Positions 4,464-9,102 of a stretch of 9,102 bases of DNA are shown here, one piece after another. The notes under the pieces were generated by a model. The model saw nothing but the letters and a program-made list of their open reading frames with translations. It had not been told where the DNA came from and did not search any database. How positions within the stretch are numbered: the first letter of the stretch is position 1; the number at the start of each line of letters is the position of its first letter. The translations under genes and the position numbers were made by a program. Source of the stretch: CAZTXD01 sp964617995 (GTDB lineage Bacteria > Actinomycetota > Acidimicrobiia > Spongiisociales > ZC4RG35); the NCBI GenBank assembly GCA_964617995.1, contig CAZTXD010000143.1, positions 1 through 9,102 of the forward strand, written 5' to 3'.

Positions 4464-7400
4464 ATGATATGCGGGCAATGCGGAGCAGCAGCCCAGGCCG
4501 ACCAGCGGTTTTGTGGCCATTGCGGAGCGACCCTGGCGGGAGCATGTCCCGACTGCGGGCAAGAGAATCCACCGGAGCACCGGTTCTGCGGGGGATGCGG
4601 ATCCCCCCTCTCACCCGACCCCGTCTCTCGTGCGGAACCTCTCGCCGATCGGCCGGTGTCGACCGAACGGCGGGTGGTGTCGGTCCTGTTCGTAGACCTA
4701 GTCGGGTTCACCAGCTTTTCCCAGCACCGCGACCCAGAGGAGGTGCGGGAGCTGATCACCGAGTACTTCGAGCTGGCGCAGGAGGTGATCGACCGCTTCG
4801 GGGGGACGGTCGACAAGTACATCGGTGACGCGGTCATGGCTTGGTGGGGTGCCACCACCTCGAACGAGGATGACGCGGAGCGGGCCGTCCGCACCGCCCT
4901 CGAGCTGGTGGACCGGGTGGGCTCGCTCGAAAAGCCCGGCATGCCCCCGCTCCGGGCCCGGGCCGGGGTGATGACCGGGGAAGTGGCGGTGGGTCCCGGC
5001 GGCAACGAGCGGGGCCTGCTCCTCGGCGATCTCGTCAACAGCACCTCACGTCTTCAGTCCTTGGCCGAGCCCGGAATGGTGTATGTGGGAGACGAGACGG
5101 CAGCCCTCATCTCGAAGGCGATCGGGGTCGTCCCGGCGGGAACCCATCGAGTCAAGGGAAAGGACGAGCCGATCGTCGCCGCCCGGGCGGTGCGGGTCAT
5201 ATCCGAGCGGGGGGGCCGTGGCCGGGCCGACGTCCTCGAACCTCCCTTCGTCGGGCGGACCTCGGAACTGCGGCTCCTCAAAGACAGCCTCCACGCCACC
5301 GGAAAGGAGCAGCGGGCCCGGCTCGTGTCGCTGGTGGGACAGGCGGGTATCGGGAAGAGCCGGCTCATCTGGGAGTTCATGAAGTACGTGGACGGCCTGG
5401 TGGAGACCGTCTATTGGCACCAGGGCCGCTCTCCCGCCTACGGGAACGGGGTGGCGCTATGGGCGCTCGGGGAGATGATCCGCCGCCGGGCGAAGATCCA
5501 GGAGACCGATCACGACGAGGTCACCGCCGAACGGCTGCAGGCGGCGGTCTCTACCTACATCGAGGATCCCAGGGTGGCCGAGTGGGCGCGGGAACGGCTC
5601 GCCGCCCTCCTGGGGCTGGGAGACTCGGCGGGAACCGAGCGCACCGAGCTCTTCGCGGCGGCTCGAGCCTTCTTCGAGGGCATCGCCCGTCACGGCACCA
5701 CCGTCCTCGTGTTCGAAGACCTCCATTGGGCGGATCCGAGCCTGCTGGAGTTCATCGAGGACCTGCCGAACTGGTCGCACAACCACCCCATCCTCGTGAT
5801 CACCGTTGCCCGTCCCGACCTCCTGGACGGCCGTCCCGACTGGGGATCGGGGCGGCGGGGTTTCGCCTCCCTCTACCTCGGGCCGCTCGCCGACGACGAG
5901 ATGACCGATCTCATCACCGGCGCCGTTCCCGGCATCCCCGAGCAGGCGGTCTCCCGGATCGTGACCGCGGCCGACGGGGTACCGCTCTTCGCAGTGGAAA
6001 TGCTCCGCACCCTCCTCACCGATGACCACCTCGTCGTCGAGGAGGGGGTGGTGAGCGTCGTCGGTGGACTCGAACACATCGAGGTGCCCAGCACGGTCCA
6101 AGCGGTGATCTCCGCTCGCCTCGACCGCCTCCCCGCCGGCGAACGGGACCTGGTGCGGGTTGCCGCGGTGCTGGGCCAGTCCTTCACGTTGGACGCCTTG
6201 AGCGCCCAGCTGGAGGAGGAGCCCGACAAGCTGGAGCGTCGACTCTCCGACCTGATCCGCCATGAGATCCTCGAGCTGGTGCGAGACCCACGGTCCCCCG
6301 AGCGGGGCCAGTACCGGTGGGTGCAGAGCCTGTTGAAGGAGGTGGCGTACGGGCGCATCTCGAAGGGGGACCGCCATCAGCTTCACCTCCGTGCCGCCCG
6401 CTACTTCCGTGACCTGGGCGATCCCGAGCTGGCACCGATCGCCGCCTCCCACTACCTGAGCGCCTCCGAGTACGTGCCCTCCCACGACGCCGGTCTCGCC
6501 GAGGAGGTGGTGGCGGCCCTGCGGGCAGCGATCGCCCGGGCGCAGGCGTTACACGCCCACGAACTGCTGCTGTCTCTCGTCGAGTCCGCCCTCCCGGTCG
6601 TGCCCCCGGACGTGGAGATCGAGCTGAGGGAGATCGCCGCGTTGGCGGCGGTGCGTCTGAACGACCTGGCAATCGCCGATCTCCACACCAACGCCCTGCG
6701 GGAGGTCGCCCGCACGACAGAAGACCTGGCCATCACTCATCGGGCGATGGCGCTCTTGGGTCTCGTCGCAAACGAAACCCGCCGCTCGGTGGAGTGGGTG
6801 GAGACGCTGGCCGAGCACGTCGCCGCACATCCCGACCTCCATTCCGACCCCAATCTGGCTCGGGTGGCGGTATATCTGGCCCGTTCACGCCTCCTCGGAG
6901 GCGACGACCGGGCGGCGGCCGTCATCGCCGATGACGCCCTCGAAGCGGTGGAGCACTTCGGGCTGATGGAGGAGATCGCCGATGCCATGGTCACGAGGGG
7001 GACGGCGCTGTCACGCACTCAGATCCACCATGCGATCGCCCTCCTCCGCGGGGCGCTTCGGATCTGCGAGGAGCACGAACTGACGCCCACCAAGCTGCGG
7101 GCCCTCATCAACATCGGCTACGCATCTCCGGAGTTCGAGGAGACGGTGGAAGCGACACAGCGTGCCTTCGACGAGGCGAAGCGGGTCGGTGATGCCAACC
7201 GGGCCACGTTCGTGGCCGGGAACCTGTTCGGAAACTACCTGTTCCGCATGAGGCTGGATGCTGCCGAGGCACTCCTCGAGGACCCGGTGCTGCGACGCAC
7301 CCGGATCGACCAGGGCCCTCATCTGGCCAACCAGGCGGAGATCCTGCTCCGGCGCGGACATGTCCAGGAAGCGATCCGGTGCATCACCGAGGCCAAGGAG

Positions 7401-7922
7401 GCCTTGACGGAGGTGAAGGACCCACAAGCCCGGCTCAACCTGGAGCGGACTGAAGCCACATTGGGGGTGGTGCAACTCGATCATGAGCGGGTGTTCGAGA
7501 TCGGCCGGCGGCATTTCGAGGAGACACCCTTCGCCGCGCCCGTGTCGGCCACCATCGCGCTGATGGGAGCGGTGATCGGTGGCGCTCGGGAGCGCCTCGA
7601 GCAGGCACACGCGATGGCAATTCAGCTCCCCCCAGGAGTGTTCACCACGCCGCTGGTCGAGTGGGCCGAAGTATTCCTCACCTTGATCGACGGTGACGTG
7701 GAAGGTGCCGTCGAACGAACCGAGCAGCTCCGCCTCCAGTTCTCCGGCGAGGGAATGCTGTGGAACGAGTACCTCTTGACCGCCACGTTCGCCCGCCATC
7801 TTCCACCCGGACATGAAACGCGGGAACGCTACGCGGCTCGAGCGCGTCAGATCGCCGGCGATGCTGGGGCGGACGGCCTCACCGACTGGGTCGACCGTCT
7901 GATCGCCGCTCCCACCACCTGA
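4464..7922 (+). CDS. Zinc-ribbon, class III adenylate cyclase, AAA ATPase and TPR-like signalling protein
   Basis: 1152 residues. A double zinc ribbon opens the protein (Cys3, 6, 17, 20 and Cys28, 31, 42, 45). A class III nucleotide cyclase domain follows (about 67-245). It has both metal Asp (D78 in FVDLVGFT, D122 in KYIGDAVMAWWG), Lys118 and Asp189 at the adenine-selecting positions, and Asn192 and Arg196 of the transition-state N-x-x-x-R (LVNSTSRL), so an active, ATP-using, cAMP-forming enzyme is predicted. An AAA_16-type ATPase comes next (about 261-520) with PFVGR, Walker A GQAGIGKS (292-299) and Walker B LVFEDLHWAD (415-424). A winged-helix-like region (about 545-640) leads to a helical TPR-like tail. 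It lacks the C-terminal LuxR helix-turn-helix seen in related mycobacterial proteins, so it is more likely a signalling enzyme than a transcription factor. No membrane segment is seen. GGAGG at 4453-4457 lies six bases before the ATG. The input signal is unknown. Confidence 0.93.
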   Translation: MICGQCGAAAQADQRFCGHCGATLAGACPDCGQENPPEHRFCGGCGSPLSPDPVSRAEPLADRPVSTERRVVSVLFVDLVGFTSFSQHRDPEEVRELITEYFELAQEVIDRFGGTVDKYIGDAVMAWWGATTSNEDDAERAVRTALELVDRVGSLEKPGMPPLRARAGVMTGEVAVGPGGNERGLLLGDLVNSTSRLQSLAEPGMVYVGDETAALISKAIGVVPAGTHRVKGKDEPIVAARAVRVISERGGRGRADVLEPPFVGRTSELRLLKDSLHATGKEQRARLVSLVGQAGIGKSRLIWEFMKYVDGLVETVYWHQGRSPAYGNGVALWALGEMIRRRAKIQETDHDEVTAERLQAAVSTYIEDPRVAEWARERLAALLGLGDSAGTERTELFAAARAFFEGIARHGTTVLVFEDLHWADPSLLEFIEDLPNWSHNHPILVITVARPDLLDGRPDWGSGRRGFASLYLGPLADDEMTDLITGAVPGIPEQAVSRIVTAADGVPLFAVEMLRTLLTDDHLVVEEGVVSVVGGLEHIEVPSTVQAVISARLDRLPAGERDLVRVAAVLGQSFTLDALSAQLEEEPDKLERRLSDLIRHEILELVRDPRSPERGQYRWVQSLLKEVAYGRISKGDRHQLHLRAARYFRDLGDPELAPIAASHYLSASEYVPSHDAGLAEEVVAALRAAIARAQALHAHELLLSLVESALPVVPPDVEIELREIAALAAVRLNDLAIADLHTNALREVARTTEDLAITHRAMALLGLVANETRRSVEWVETLAEHVAAHPDLHSDPNLARVAVYLARSRLLGGDDRAAAVIADDALEAVEHFGLMEEIADAMVTRGTALSRTQIHHAIALLRGALRICEEHELTPTKLRALINIGYASPEFEETVEATQRAFDEAKRVGDANRATFVAGNLFGNYLFRMRLDAAEALLEDPVLRRTRIDQGPHLANQAEILLRRGHVQEAIRCITEAKEALTEVKDPQARLNLERTEATLGVVQLDHERVFEIGRRHFEETPFAAPVSATIALMGAVIGGARERLEQAHAMAIQLPPGVFTTPLVEWAEVFLTLIDGDVEGAVERTEQLRLQFSGEGMLWNEYLLTATFARHLPPGHETRERYAARARQIAGDAGADGLTDWVDRLIAAPTT

Positions 7923-7988
7923 ACGGCTCCCGGGGCGGCTTGCCGGTCGGGCTTCGACAGGGCAGAGTGTGCAGGTGGAGACGAAGCC

Positions 7989-8531
7989 ATGACCAACCTC
8001 GATGAACAGGGCCGTCCCGAGCCTCCCCTTGCGGCCGATGAGACGGACACGGTCCTGGGATTCTTGGAGTACCAGCGGGCGACCCTGGCATGGAAGTGCT
8101 CGGGGCTGAAGGCGGCCGGCCTTCGGGCGACGGTCGGTCCGTCGTCGATGAGCCTGGGCGGGCTGCTCAAGCACCTGGCCCACGTCGAGGATCTGTGGTT
8201 CTCCCAGAGACTGAACGGAGAAGACCCGGCACCCCCATGGGACACCGTTGACTGGAAGGCCGACCCCGACTGGGACTGGCACTCGGCGGCCGGGGACTCA
8301 CCCGAGCAGCTCCGGACGCTCTGGGAGGATGCCGTGGCCCGTTCCCGTTCCCTGGTAGCCGAGGCCCTGGCCGAAGGAGGCCTGGACCGGTCAGCCGCGT
8401 GGATCGACGACTGGTACGGGGAGGCGCCCAGCCTGCGTTGGATCGTGTGCCACATGGTCGAGGAGTACGCGCGGCACAACGGCCATGCCGACCTGCTCCG
8501 GGAGTCGGTGGACGGGCTCACGGGGGAATAA
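7989..8531 (+). CDS. DinB/DUF664 family protein (mycothiol-transferase-like)
   Basis: A 180-residue four-helix-bundle protein of the DinB superfamily, DUF664 branch. Some members in actinobacteria are thiol (mycothiol)-dependent transferases and many are uncharacterised. Visible family marks are the L-x-x-x-x-x-L-x-W-K-C-x-G-L first helix (about 23-40), SLGGLLKHLAHVEDLWF (55-71) supplying His62/His65, and HMVEEYARHNGHADLLRE (155-172) supplying His163/His166. These His clusters are the usual metal ligands of the fold. GGTGGAG at 7974-7980 sits eight bases before the ATG. It begins 66 bp after the cyclase stop with no convincing terminator between, so cotranscription is likely, though no functional link is shown. 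The substrate is unknown. Confidence 0.87.
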   Translation: MTNLDEQGRPEPPLAADETDTVLGFLEYQRATLAWKCSGLKAAGLRATVGPSSMSLGGLLKHLAHVEDLWFSQRLNGEDPAPPWDTVDWKADPDWDWHSAAGDSPEQLRTLWEDAVARSRSLVAEALAEGGLDRSAAWIDDWYGEAPSLRWIVCHMVEEYARHNGHADLLRESVDGLTGE

Positions 8532-8556
8532 TCCGCCGGAAGCCCATGACCTTCCA

Positions 8557-8571
8557 CCGGGCAGTTCCCGG
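8557..8571. terminator. Weak hairpin between convergent genes
   Basis: CCGGG-CAGTT-CCCGG forms a 5-bp stem with a 5-base loop in the 75-bp gap between the converging DinB and TetR genes, where a bidirectional terminator would be expected. The stem is short and only a three-T run follows on the plus strand, so the call is weak. Confidence 0.25.
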
Positions 8572-8606
8572 CGCCTGTTTCCACCAGCTGGGAGGACACC
8601 GCGGCT

Positions 8607-9102
8607 TCACACCGAAAGGACGAAGCGGGTAGCGGTCTCGATGGTGTCCTCTTGAGACAGGCCCTGTTCCTCCGCGAGGGAGCGCCAGGTCCAGAAAGAC
8701 GTGACGTGGCCGGCGACGGCCCGCAACCGGGCCCTCCGACGACCGCGCGCTCCTGAGCCCTCCACGAGCACTTCCCCGTACCCGGCGAGCTGGAAGGACA
8801 AGGCTTGCTGGAAGGCTTCCGGCATCGCCGAGACGTCCCTCAGGATCGGGTAGATGTCGGCGTGGTTGTCCCGATACCACGAGTAGAGCTCGGTCAACGC
8901 CAGCCGGGTTCGCCTCTCCAATCCGTCCACCTCCCTCCACTCTTCCGGGCGGGGGCCGGGGTGGAGGTCTGCCCAGTGAGAGCTGCAGGCCACGAAAAGG
9001 TGCTCCTCGTCGGGGAAGTGCCGGTACACGGTGACGCGGGTGACACCGGCCTCCTCCGCAACCGCGCTGATGGTCGTGTTGGCGGGACCGATCGACGTGT
9101 GG
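8607..9102 (-). CDS. TetR-family transcriptional regulator (partial, N-terminus off right edge)
   Basis: The frame is open from the right edge to the TGA at 8607-8609, giving about 164 residues. The first 30 or so visible residues are the classic TetR DNA-binding helices: TTISAVAEEAGVTRVTVYRH followed by FPDEEHLF. Only the first helix and start are missing beyond 9102. The rest is the helical ligand-binding and dimer domain (LALTELYSWYRDNHADIYP, FQQALSFQLAGYGEVLV, RLRAVAGHVTSFWTWRSLA, then a C-terminal helix). The internal GTG at 9029-9027 is not the real start, since it would remove most of the helix-turn-helix. Its target is more likely in the unseen DNA to the right than the convergent genes to its left. 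The ligand is unknown. Confidence 0.88.
   Translation of the reverse strand, partial: HTSIGPANTTISAVAEEAGVTRVTVYRHFPDEEHLFVACSSHWADLHPGPRPEEWREVDGLERRTRLALTELYSWYRDNHADIYPILRDVSAMPEAFQQALSFQLAGYGEVLVEGSGARGRRRARLRAVAGHVTSFWTWRSLAEEQGLSQEDTIETATRFVLSV

Noticed and set aside
4256..5044. 262-codon minus-strand open frame across the cyclase 5' end
   Set aside because: Ser/Arg/Pro-rich shadow of the zinc-ribbon and cyclase coding sequence; no domain, no ribosome site.
5457..6485. 342-codon open frame on the minus strand inside the cyclase gene
   Set aside because: Shadow of the ATPase region; low-complexity Gly/Arg/Glu composition and no family features.
7011..8282. 423-codon open frame on the minus strand opposite the cyclase end and DinB genes
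   Set aside because: It is antisense to two clear genes, has no recognisable domain, and is expected from GC-rich codon bias on the opposite strand.

Overview
The window looks like chromosomal DNA of a high-GC actinobacterium. An Acidimicrobiia-like lineage is my best guess, from three things: the poly-Thr linker that follows a lipobox in a secreted lipoprotein, a DUF664/DinB (mycothiol-transferase-type) protein, and a very large zinc-ribbon/cyclase/AAA/TPR signalling protein. No rRNA, complete tRNA, CRISPR array or replication origin is visible.

Left part (1-2330, all minus strand). An apparently intact lipoprotein with two META-like domains runs off the left edge. About 375 bp without a gene follow, holding an imperfect inverted repeat. 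Next is a second lipoprotein gene, for an NTF2/SnoaL-like protein. It is broken by two frameshifts and must be read across three frames.

Middle part (2400-4300), an accessory-looking segment. Two tandem, translationally coupled excisionase-like HTH proteins (minus) lie divergent from a toxin-first HigBA/RelE-type toxin-antitoxin pair (plus), with a palindromic candidate operator between them. After the antitoxin come a direct/inverted repeat cluster built on TCTTGTCCGT, a roughly 45-bp fragment matching the 3' part of a tRNA (anticodon loop to acceptor), and a frameshifted remnant of an IS630-like transposase (minus). Together these suggest the right-hand boundary of an old integrated element that used a tRNA gene as attachment site, with the element lying to the left. 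No integrase is in the window, so this stays inference.

Right part (4464-9102), conventional and densely coded. A 1152-residue protein (double zinc ribbon, class III adenylate cyclase with all canonical catalytic residues, AAA-type ATPase, helical TPR-like tail) is followed 66 bp later by a DinB/DUF664 protein, probably on the same transcript. A TetR-family regulator converges on them from the right and is cut by the window edge before its N-terminus.

I see no clearly new multi-gene system. The most informative signals are the tRNA-fragment/repeat boundary, the excisionase-pair plus toxin-antitoxin cassette, and the two decayed genes recoverable only by reading across frames.
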